Assembly (NCBI GenBank): GCA_002788865.1
Contig: PFSC01000095.1
Coordinates: 1 to 6,200, forward strand
Length of the DNA stretch: 6,200 bases
Source of the DNA: Candidatus Roizmanbacteria bacterium CG_4_9_14_0_2_um_filter_39_13
GTDB lineage: Bacteria; Patescibacteriota; Microgenomatia; UBA1406; GWC2-37-13
Reading direction: 5' to 3'
The position numbers were made by a program, and so were the translations under genes. Numbering within the stretch: the stretch's first letter is position 1; every line of letters begins with the position of its first letter. Under the pieces are notes generated by a model, which was not told the DNA's origin, searched no databases, and saw only the letters and a program-made list of their open reading frames with translations. Positions 1 through 5,248 of this stretch are shown in pieces.

Positions 1-586
1 CGACCTCGCGGGCAAGCATATTGACTTTTCGTTGATCCATCCCGAGCTGGGTGATCTTTGCGCCTAAGGTGAAGATATCTGCGACCTGCATACATGAGTA
101 GATGACATGTGCGCCAGTGAGTTTGTCGAGCGATTCATCTCGTCCCATCATCTCTGCAGTGCGAACAAATCGTTTGAGTGCATTAGACTTCCCTACTTGA
201 AGAACGAGCTTCCAGTAATCGGGGTCTTTGACCAGATCCGATGCCCAGACAAACTCCACATTCGTTAGATCCATGCCGCATGCCTTCCAAACTTCAATAA
301 AGTATTTTCCAACCGTTTTGATCTTGTCCAGATCTCCACCCATCTTATTATTGGCATAGGCATGCCAGTCGGCAACAAACATTTTGAACTTGATACCTGC
401 TTTGGTCATTTTGTTCACATTAATAGCTTTTAAAATTCCTTGAGCAATATGAATCTGTCCTGAAGGTTCAAAGCCGTCGTAGGCGATCAGATCTTCACCT
501 GACTCAAGTAAAGTTTTTAGGTCTGCATCAGTAATGATCTCTTCTCCAACTTCTTTAATGAGTTTAATTTTTTCGTCAATGGTCAT
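1..586 (-). CDS. tyrS: Tyrosyl-tRNA synthetase, archaeal/eukaryal type (N-terminal 195 codons, runs off the left edge)
   Basis: Class I aminoacyl-tRNA synthetase that charges tRNA-Tyr in the cytoplasm. The minus-strand frame from the ATG at 586-584 stays open to the window edge. It shows the YDGFEPSG block (residues 36-43) followed by HIAQG (46-50), the family's version of HIGH. ADWHAYANNKMGGDLDKI follows at about 73-90, and GMDQRKVNMLARE at 182-194. By alignment from memory to Methanocaldococcus jannaschii TyrRS, the tyrosine-binding residues Tyr32, Tyr151, Gln155, Asp158 and Gln173 correspond to Y36, Y163, Q167, D170 and Q185, all present. This argues for TyrRS over the related TrpRS. The HIAQG and GMDQRKVN wording resembles eukaryotic TyrRS more than the usual bacterial enzyme. 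The KMSKS loop and anticodon-binding domain lie outside the window. The start has no Shine-Dalgarno but lies 6 nt after a -10 box. The gene has its own promoter and is separated from the acetyltransferase gene by a palindromic repeat. Confidence 0.93.
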   Translation of the reverse strand, partial: MTIDEKIKLIKEVGEEIITDADLKTLLESGEDLIAYDGFEPSGQIHIAQGILKAINVNKMTKAGIKFKMFVADWHAYANNKMGGDLDKIKTVGKYFIEVWKACGMDLTNVEFVWASDLVKDPDYWKLVLQVGKSNALKRFVRTAEMMGRDESLDKLTGAHVIYSCMQVADIFTLGAKITQLGMDQRKVNMLAREV

Positions 587-598
587 GGAAATAGTATA
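587..598 (-). promoter_or_regulatory. tyrS -10 box with predicted leaderless start
   Basis: Read on the minus strand, TATACT (598-593) is followed by exactly six bases, ATTTCC, and then the tyrS ATG. Transcription starting about 6-7 nt after the -10 would begin at or next to the A of the start codon, giving a leaderless mRNA. No AGGAGG-like sequence precedes the ATG. A possible weak -35, GTTACA, lies 17 bp upstream inside the heptamer array and matches TTGACA at 4 of 6 positions. The identical TATACT-N6-ATG arrangement occurs at the CoA fusion gene. The start site is inferred. Confidence 0.6.
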
Positions 599-636
599 AC
601 GCATAACGCAAATCGTGTAACGTGAAACGTATAACA
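595..636. repeat. Degenerate 7-bp tandem array upstream of tyrS (6 units)
   Basis: Six head-to-tail 7-bp units begin at 595, 602, 609, 616, 623 and 630. Plus-strand examples are TATAACG, CATAACG, TGTAACG and TATAACA, with a consensus close to YRTAACG. On the coding strand of tyrS the unit reads roughly CGTTAYR. The unit nearest the gene overlaps the -10 box, so the promoter appears to grow out of the array. Each unit differs from its neighbours at one to three positions, so this is not a recent perfect expansion. Confidence 0.75.
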
Positions 637-663
637 CAAGAATTCACGCTCCTTGACACAGTT

Positions 664-746
664 TGTCATTCCCGTGAAAACGGGAATCCAGACTGGATCC
701 CCGATCCCACCAGAGGCGGGCAGGCAGGTGCTCTGCGTCGGGGAAT
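664..746. repeat. GTCATTCCCG palindromic element, copy 1 (degenerate right end)
   Basis: The left end reads TTGTCATTCCCG. Hairpin 1 pairs ATTCCCG (668-674) with CGGGAAT (681-687) around a 6-nt loop. Hairpin 2 pairs ATCCCCGA (697-704) with TCGGGGA (738-744), with an inner stem CAGAG (711-715)/CTCTG (731-735). The arrangement of two hairpins flanked by TGTCAT-type ends matches copy 2 (2446-2578). Here the expected right end GGGGATGACA is degraded to GGGGAATATCA. The element fills the gap between the acetyltransferase stop codon and the tyrS promoter region. No U-tract follows either hairpin, so a terminator role is not supported. Confidence 0.8.
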
Positions 747-756
747 ATCATCAAAG

Positions 757-1257
757 TCATCTGGTCATATTTACAGAATTGGGCTCTGCAAGAATCTTTC
801 CAAAAAGATATTGATCGATCCCGAAGTATGAAGCTTTGCGCAGTCCTTCAAGATCAAACCCCATTTTTTCGTAAAATACTTTTGCTTCAGGTTGGCCAGC
901 AACTTCCATTTTGTGTGCTTTACTATCTAGTGCGAGTTCGTTCCACTTTTGAATAAGGGAAGTTCCAAATCCCTTGTGTTGAAATTCTTTGAGGATGCCG
1001 AACCAACGACAAAATGAGACTCCACCATAGGGCGAATCAATCACGGCAAAACCAACGATTGAATTGTTCTCGAAGGCTCCAATAATTATTTTTTCTTTTC
1101 TTTGAACCCAAAATTTGAGTGTGTCTCGCGTGTAAATTCTTTTCAATAAATATTGAACCACATGGGGAGTATATCCCGGAAATTCAGTTTTGAGTACTGT
1201 AGTAAATACTGGATAAAATGTATCTACATCTTGTTGTAAAAGTATTTTTATGGGCAT
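757..1257 (-). CDS. GNAT-family N-acetyltransferase
   Basis: A 166-residue protein of the GCN5-related N-acetyltransferase fold, which moves an acetyl group from acetyl-CoA to an amine; the acceptor cannot be told from sequence. The core strands SIVGFAVIDSP (66-76) and FCRWFGILKEF (82-92) lead into the acetyl-CoA pyrophosphate loop QHKGFG (93-98, the Q/RxxGxG/A motif). The C-terminal motif FYEKMGF (128-134) is the usual end of the fold. I chose the ATG at 1257. A frame extension to TTG at 1269 would overlap the upstream gene by 8 nt and adds only four residues. The gene starts 4 nt after the stop codon of the CoA fusion gene, so the two are almost certainly cotranscribed. Only a weak AAAG precedes the ATG, so translational coupling is likely. 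The link to a CoA-making enzyme is suggestive because GNATs use acetyl-CoA, but it proves no shared pathway. The gene ends in TGA. Confidence 0.85.
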   Translation of the reverse strand: MPIKILLQQDVDTFYPVFTTVLKTEFPGYTPHVVQYLLKRIYTRDTLKFWVQRKEKIIIGAFENNSIVGFAVIDSPYGGVSFCRWFGILKEFQHKGFGTSLIQKWNELALDSKAHKMEVAGQPEAKVFYEKMGFDLEGLRKASYFGIDQYLFGKILAEPNSVNMTR

Positions 1258-1261
1258 ATCT

Positions 1262-2275
1262 TTATTCAAATTGCTCGATTATCCCGGCGACCTTTTTCTT
1301 CATAAATTCATTTACTTCTACCATTACGATTCCCACATCGAATTGGCCATAGATAATAACACTCTTCAATGGTGCGAGTAATATTGCAGGGAGTGCAAGG
1401 AGGTCTTCTTCACCTTGTATAACTATACGTTGAGTCTCGTCAGTATGTCTTGCCTTCAGTATTGCTGAATCAATCAAGTTCACTGCTTCTTTTGTGATCG
1501 TTCCAGCAGGGTTTGCCACATCAAAATTGCTTCCTCCATCCATTCGTTTGATATCTGACCGTCTTGTACGGTAGTCAATGATTTCTATGTGTGGCTGGAA
1601 GCCAGCTTGCTCCAACGTTTGTACGATAATATCTCCCACGGCAATTACCATTGTTGGGTGCATCTCACCAATCTTTTTTACCACTTCGCGCGCGGTAGCA
1701 ATAGCAGTGTCTATGCTACCCGACATCACAGTTCCCATGGGAAATTGAAGTTCTTTACGTATGTTTTGGGGAACGGTGTGTTTGTCTGAACGTACGAAGT
1801 TGTCTATATACACTTCGCCATTGCGATTAATCACGCCTTGACGGATGCGAGTTGAGCTTATCGTTTCGCCATCTTTCCCATGTAGTAACGGCACATTAAT
1901 CACATATAATTTAGGTAGGTTATGCTCAACTCGTTTTTCATTCAACGTATTCGCATTCGGCTCTGAATCGCTCGTCACTACGATAGAATCAATATCATCT
2001 CTGTTTGTTGCAGATCCATATATATCGTCGAGTACTTCGTAAGACGCTCGATCACGTACATTCATGCTTAAGAGATATTTTTCTAATACTTGTTTGCGTT
2101 CAGTGTGAGGTTGAATGATATTTGATAGTTGTTTATTTGTTACAAATGCATCTGAAGTGACTCCTATAGTTATGTGTTTAGCAGAATCAAAAGCCGCTGC
2201 AAGAATGTATTTGTGTCCCGCATGAAGATGATCAAATGTGCCGCCAAGAACTGCATGTTTATATTTATAGAGCAT
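1262..2275 (-). CDS. Fusion: archaeal/eukaryal-type phosphopantetheine adenylyltransferase + DUF359 GTP-dependent dephospho-CoA kinase
   Basis: This 337-residue protein has two domains for the last two steps of CoA synthesis. Residues 1 to about 155 form a nucleotidyltransferase with GGTFDHLHAGH (11-21), the archaeal/eukaryal signature rather than the bacterial CoaD form (PGSFDPxTxGH). A second motif, ISSTRIR (139-145), is also present. This domain would adenylate 4'-phosphopantetheine to dephospho-CoA. Residues from about 168 to 335 match DUF359, the archaeal dephospho-CoA kinase that uses GTP and is unrelated to bacterial CoaE. Its hallmarks are present: VGDIIV (213-218), DYRTRR (234-239), NPAGTIT (255-261), GEEDLLALPA (288-297) and YGQ (309-311). 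The stretch at about 156-170 looks like a linker. The order parallels animal CoA synthase (adenylyltransferase then kinase), but the kinase here is non-homologous to the eukaryotic one. The start is the ATG 6 nt after a TATACT box. The gene is first in a unit with the acetyltransferase gene. Function is inferred from family motifs. Confidence 0.9.
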   Translation of the reverse strand: MLYKYKHAVLGGTFDHLHAGHKYILAAAFDSAKHITIGVTSDAFVTNKQLSNIIQPHTERKQVLEKYLLSMNVRDRASYEVLDDIYGSATNRDDIDSIVVTSDSEPNANTLNEKRVEHNLPKLYVINVPLLHGKDGETISSTRIRQGVINRNGEVYIDNFVRSDKHTVPQNIRKELQFPMGTVMSGSIDTAIATAREVVKKIGEMHPTMVIAVGDIIVQTLEQAGFQPHIEIIDYRTRRSDIKRMDGGSNFDVANPAGTITKEAVNLIDSAILKARHTDETQRIVIQGEEDLLALPAILLAPLKSVIIYGQFDVGIVMVEVNEFMKKKVAGIIEQFE

Positions 2276-2287
2276 GAAGATAGTATA
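2276..2287 (-). promoter_or_regulatory. CoA fusion gene -10 box with predicted leaderless start
   Basis: On the minus strand TATACT (2287-2282) is followed by ATCTTC (six bases) and the ATG at 2275. This is the same hexamer and the same spacing as at tyrS. There is no Shine-Dalgarno. I see no convincing -35 at 16-18 bp; that position falls in the CAACTTC heptamer array. A leaderless transcript is predicted. Confidence 0.6.
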
Positions 2288-2293
2288 CCGCTA

Positions 2294-2314
2294 GAAGTTG
2301 GAAGTTGGAAGTTT
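2294..2314. repeat. 7-bp tandem array upstream of the CoA fusion gene (3 units)
   Basis: Three consecutive units begin at 2294, 2301 and 2308: GAAGTTG, GAAGTTG and GAAGTTT on the plus strand. On the coding strand the unit reads CAACTTC. The array ends 6 bp upstream of the -10 hexamer. It has the same period and location as the arrays before tyrS and leuS, but a different heptamer. Confidence 0.75.
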
Positions 2315-2445
2315 TACCGTAAGACGAGTTGCCAGATCATAAATGCTACCGAACCTTAAAAAATAGATAGGCATTGCCAGATATATAATTGTCACTCTAA
2401 ATTTTGAATATTCACGGTTAGAAAAAGACAAAATACTTATAAAAT

Positions 2446-2578
2446 TGTCATTCCCGCCCCCGATCGGAGTCGAGGGCAGGCTCCGGCGGGAATCCATTCT
2501 CCAGACTATTTCAACAATCTGGATCCCCGATCCAAACTTCGCTAAAGCTACGTTTGGCGAGGCAGGTCGGGGATGACA
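2446..2578. repeat. GTCATTCCCG palindromic element, copy 2 (complete)
   Basis: The terminal inverted repeats are TGTCATTCCCG (2446-2456) and CGGGGATGACA (2568-2578), matching at 10 of 11 positions. Hairpin 1 pairs ATTCCCGCC (2450-2458) with GGCGGGAAT (2485-2493). Hairpin 2 pairs ATCCCCGA (2523-2530) with TCGGGGAT (2567-2574) and has an inner stem CCAAAC (2532-2537)/GTTTGG (2552-2557). The loop of this inner stem contains TTCGCTAAAGCTAC, a core also found inside leuS. At about 133 bp with no coding capacity, it looks like a non-autonomous MITE or REP-like element. I could not identify a target-site duplication. Confidence 0.85.
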
Positions 2579-2640
2579 CAAAATAATAATTGATATATTA
2601 TGATATAGTTTTGTCAAAGACCGTGAACTCTTACGTTTTA

Positions 2641-2682
2641 ACATCTAATCTCTAACCTCTAACATCTAATCTCCAACATCCA
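2641..2682. repeat. Degenerate 7-bp tandem array upstream of leuS (6 units)
   Basis: Six 7-bp units begin at 2641, 2648, 2655, 2662, 2669 and 2676. Examples are ACATCTA, ATCTCTA, ACCTCTA and ACATCCA, with a consensus near AYMTCYA. A seventh, poorer unit would fill 2683-2689 and would end directly at the -10 box. Its placement matches the arrays before tyrS and the CoA fusion gene. Confidence 0.75.
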
Positions 2683-2689
2683 ATCATGC

Positions 2690-2701
2690 TATAATTACAG
2701 A
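2690..2701 (+). promoter_or_regulatory. leuS extended -10 box with predicted leaderless start
   Basis: A perfect TATAAT (2690-2695) is preceded by TGC, giving an extended -10 (TGnTATAAT). Six bases, TACAGA, then separate it from the leuS ATG. No Shine-Dalgarno is present. No -35 match is obvious at the usual distance, which an extended -10 would tolerate. This is the third promoter in the window with a 6-nt gap between the -10 and ATG. Confidence 0.7.
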
Positions 2702-5230
2702 ATGTCGAAATATTTCCCAAGTGATTTTGAAGAAAAATGGGCCGCTCAATGGGTTGAAGATGGTCTGTTCCAACAAACCTTCGAGCAAACGGGCATCACT
2801 CCAGACCCTCCTTCGCATAAAGCTACGGAAGGGCGAGGAAACAAGATGTATTTGCTCTATGCCTTTGCCTACCCATCTGGCAGTGGACTTCACGTAGGAC
2901 ATGTTGAACCTCTGACTGCGCTCGACATTATGGCGCGCTATTATCGTTCCATAGGCAAAAAAGTGTTCTTTCCGGTAGGGTGGGATGCATTTGGACTCCC
3001 TGCAGAAAACTATGCAATCCAAACAGGGATTCCTCCTGTCAAGACGACAAAAGATGCGATTAACACATTTTCTCGTCAGATTAAACGCATTGGTGTTTCC
3101 TACGATTGGGGAGCAGAAATTGCAACGTGTCACCCAGGATATTACAAGTGGACGCAGTGGCTTTTTTTACAACTGTATAAAAAAAAGCTCGCCTATAAAA
3201 AAGATGCCCCAGTCAATTGGTGCCCAAGCTGTCAAACTGTTCTTGCCAATGAACAGGTTGTTGAGGGTACATGCGAACGGTGTGGCACTGATGTGGTTCA
3301 AAAGAAAATGGAGCAGTGGTTTTTCAAAATAACTCAATATATGGATGAACTTATTTCTGGGCTCGGTTCACTTGACTGGCCCAAGGCGACCAAGCTCCAG
3401 CAACTCAATTGGATCGGAAAAAGTGAAGGAGTGACTACGACCTTCAAAGTTCAGGACATGGACATCGAGATGAGTGTATTTGATTCGGTACCCCAAACTT
3501 ATATGGCACAGACGTTTACTATTATTGCACCAGAGCATCCATTGGTGTATGAATTGGTGAAAGGTACTGATAGAGAAGAAGAAGTTATGGCATTTGTTGA
3601 AAGGGTTAAAAAGAAAAAAGCCAGTGGCTCATTTGATTTTGAAAAGGATTTAGAAGGAATTTTTACCGGAAAATATTTGGAATATCCCTTAGCGGGCGAT
3701 CGAAAGCTCCCGATTTGGGTAGCGTCATTTGCGGTGTATGAATATGGCACCGGTATTGTCAACTGTAGTGCACACGATGACCGGGATTTTATTTTTGCAA
3801 AAAAGTATGGGATTCCACTTCATCCGGTTATGCATCCGGAAGATCCTGATGAAGCCACGAAAGTTATGAGCTTGGAGTATTGCTATCACCACGAACATGA
3901 GGGAATTATCGAAGAACCGTTACCGTTTAAGGGGAGAAGATGGGGAGAGGTGCGATCTGACATCATAGATTATCTCGAGTCAACCCCGTATGGAAGGAGA
4001 GACACGAATTACAAGCTCCGCGATTGGCTCATATCTCGTCAGCGCTATTGGGGGGCACCGATACCTATTGTCTATGACCCAGAAGGAAATGCACATATGG
4101 TCAAAGAAGAGCATCTTCCGTGGATGTTACCGACGGACGTAGATTTTAAGCCAACTGGAGAGAGTCCGCTGAGGCTGTCGAAAGAATTTAATGAGCGTGT
4201 TGAAAAATTGTACGGCAAAGGGTGGACGCCAGAATATGACACCATGGATACGTTTGTTGATTCATCATGGTATTACCTTCGCTTTACTGACCCCAGAAAT
4301 GAACAGGAATTTGCACGGACGGAAGCAATGAAGAAATGGATGCCGGTGGATTTTTACATGATAGGGCCTGAGCACATTGTCCTACACTTACTGTATAGTC
4401 GATTTTTTACTAAATTTCTTCGTGACGAGGGATATCTTTCAGTTGATGAGCCGTTTGCAAAAATGAGACATCAGGGGATGATTTTGGGTCCAGATCATAG
4501 AAAAATGAGTAAGAGTAAAGGTAACGTCATCAACCCAGATGATGTGATCAATGAATATGGCGCAGATACGCTCCGCATGTATGAAATGTTTCTTGGGCCT
4601 ATAGATCAGGATAAGCCATGGAATGTGGAAAGTGTGCAAGGTCAGTATCGATTTTTGAAGAGGGTGTGGAAGATGTTTGAAGGGATCAAAGGATCAAAAG
4701 ATCAAAAGATCAAAAGATCAAAGGATCAAGAAGACAAAGTCAAAGGAAAGACGCAACTTGTTTCATTACTACACCGCACGATTAAAAAAGTAGGTGATGA
4801 TATAGAACAACTCAAGTTCAATACTGCAATAGCTACCATAATGGAGTTTTTAAATATGTGGGAGAGGCAAATTTCAAATTCCAAAACCCAAATGTCAATT
4901 TCTGATGCCAGGAAGTTTTTGAAAATTCTCTCTCCGTTTGCTCCATTTATGACTGAAGAACTATGGCGCAACCAATTGGGTGAAAAGGAATCTATTCATA
5001 TGGCTCCGTGGCCTCAAGTTGATGAGTCATTGTTGCAAAAATCTACCATAATTGTCCCCGTTCAAGTAAATGGTAAAGTACGCGGACGTGTAGATATAGG
5101 AGTAAATGATGAGGAAGATATCGTAGTTGAGCAGGCATTAAAAGACGAAACCATCATTAAATTTATCCCTGAGAAAACGTATAAAAAGGTGATTTATATA
5201 AAAGGGAAAATACTCAATATTATTGTGTAG
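2702..5230 (+). CDS. leuS: Leucyl-tRNA synthetase (bacterial type, unusual editing motif)
   Basis: This 842-residue class I synthetase charges tRNA-Leu in the cytoplasm; its length is normal for bacterial LeuRS. It shows YPSGSGLHVGH (57-67, HIGH = HVGH 64-67), a zinc-type CPSC/CERC pair (C174, C177, C191, C194), and a CP1 editing domain from about 225 to 430. RDWLISRQRYWGAPIP follows at 440-455, then DTMDTFVDSSWYYLRF (513-528) and KMSKS (601-605). An anticodon-binding domain contains LSPFAPFMTEELW, and the C-terminal domain begins VPVQVNGKVRGR. In the editing domain the usual TTRPDT is DSVPQT (261-266), while the downstream HDDRD (358-362) is intact. Three likely variable places carry repeat-derived sequence: residues 33-47, the Lys-rich linker 661-678, and 723-734. 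The first lies between the N-terminal helix and the HIGH domain and looks longer than usual. The start is the ATG after the extended -10. The gene ends in TAG and converges on the glycosyltransferase gene. Confidence 0.97.
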   Translation: MSKYFPSDFEEKWAAQWVEDGLFQQTFEQTGITPDPPSHKATEGRGNKMYLLYAFAYPSGSGLHVGHVEPLTALDIMARYYRSIGKKVFFPVGWDAFGLPAENYAIQTGIPPVKTTKDAINTFSRQIKRIGVSYDWGAEIATCHPGYYKWTQWLFLQLYKKKLAYKKDAPVNWCPSCQTVLANEQVVEGTCERCGTDVVQKKMEQWFFKITQYMDELISGLGSLDWPKATKLQQLNWIGKSEGVTTTFKVQDMDIEMSVFDSVPQTYMAQTFTIIAPEHPLVYELVKGTDREEEVMAFVERVKKKKASGSFDFEKDLEGIFTGKYLEYPLAGDRKLPIWVASFAVYEYGTGIVNCSAHDDRDFIFAKKYGIPLHPVMHPEDPDEATKVMSLEYCYHHEHEGIIEEPLPFKGRRWGEVRSDIIDYLESTPYGRRDTNYKLRDWLISRQRYWGAPIPIVYDPEGNAHMVKEEHLPWMLPTDVDFKPTGESPLRLSKEFNERVEKLYGKGWTPEYDTMDTFVDSSWYYLRFTDPRNEQEFARTEAMKKWMPVDFYMIGPEHIVLHLLYSRFFTKFLRDEGYLSVDEPFAKMRHQGMILGPDHRKMSKSKGNVINPDDVINEYGADTLRMYEMFLGPIDQDKPWNVESVQGQYRFLKRVWKMFEGIKGSKDQKIKRSKDQEDKVKGKTQLVSLLHRTIKKVGDDIEQLKFNTAIATIMEFLNMWERQISNSKTQMSISDARKFLKILSPFAPFMTEELWRNQLGEKESIHMAPWPQVDESLLQKSTIIVPVQVNGKVRGRVDIGVNDEEDIVVEQALKDETIIKFIPEKTYKKVIYIKGKILNIIV
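2806..2838. repeat. Palindromic-element core fragment inside leuS
   Basis: Within the leuS frame this stretch shares CTTCGC, TAAAGCTACG and GGCGAGG, in order, with the hairpin 2 core of the intergenic element at 2536-2562. It differs by a 1-nt insertion after CTTCGC and by altered stem bases. The flanks are self-complementary here too (CCCTCC with GGAAGGG, one bulge), so the stem changed but stayed a stem. It encodes PPSHKATEGRG (36-46), just before the conserved YPSG block. This suggests that a palindromic element inserted into the gene and was kept in frame. Confidence 0.6.
4684..4731. repeat. 8-bp tandem array inside leuS (6 units)
   Basis: Six 8-bp units begin at 4684, 4692, 4700, 4708, 4716 and 4724. 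Three are exactly GATCAAAA, two are GATCAAAG and the last is GATCAAGA. The array encodes a charged Lys-rich linker (residues 661-677) containing SKDQ twice, lying between the KMSKS region and the anticodon-binding domain. Because 8 is not a multiple of 3, gain or loss of one unit would shift the frame. Three units (24 bp) add eight residues in frame. Confidence 0.9.
4868..4902. repeat. Degenerate 7-bp tandem array inside leuS (5 units)
   Basis: Five 7-bp units begin at 4868, 4875, 4882, 4889 and 4896: CAAATTT, CAAATTC, two more diverged units, and CAATTTC. They encode the polar stretch QISNSKTQMSIS (723-734) between two helices of the anticodon-binding domain, a position where LeuRS proteins tolerate loops. 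The period matches the arrays found upstream of the three promoters. Confidence 0.6.
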
Positions 5231-5248
5231 TCCAAAATGATGGTCACG

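Larger units (their letters stand above)
2276..2701. other. Divergent intergenic region between the CoA fusion gene and leuS
   Basis: This 426-bp gap separates two divergently transcribed genes. It holds the minus-strand promoter and heptamer array at its left end, a complete palindromic element in the middle (2446-2578), and the leuS heptamer array and promoter at its right end. Positions 2315-2445 are AT-rich, and I see no gene, tRNA or clear structured RNA in them. Positions 2579-2640 are also AT-rich and featureless to me. Confidence 0.75.

Noticed and set aside
595..636. The heptamer arrays as CRISPR repeats
   Set aside because: Units are 7 bp with no spacers and no cas gene is present.
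697..744. Hairpins of palindromic copies as intrinsic terminators
   Set aside because: The stems are strong, but no T-rich tract follows on either strand.
757..759. UGA recoding (code 25), as in some Patescibacteria
   Set aside because: UGA ends the acetyltransferase gene at a sensible C-terminus, and the large genes contain no in-frame UGA.
622..831. 69-residue plus-strand reading frame across palindromic copy 1
   Set aside because: Its sequence is a translation of the repeat hairpins and of the antisense of the acetyltransferase 3' end. It has no promoter or ribosome-binding site.
1258..1269. TTG start at 1269 for the acetyltransferase gene
   Set aside because: It overlaps the upstream gene and adds four residues with no family support. 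The ATG at 1257 fits a 4-nt operon gap.
2291..2644. 117-residue minus-strand reading frame in the divergent intergenic region
   Set aside because: It is made mostly of translated palindromic copy 2 and AT-rich flanks, has no family resemblance, and runs through the fusion gene's promoter region.
2684..3133. 149-residue minus-strand frame, and other frames inside leuS and the fusion gene
   Set aside because: They are antisense or alternative-frame shadows of strongly conserved coding sequence, without their own signals.
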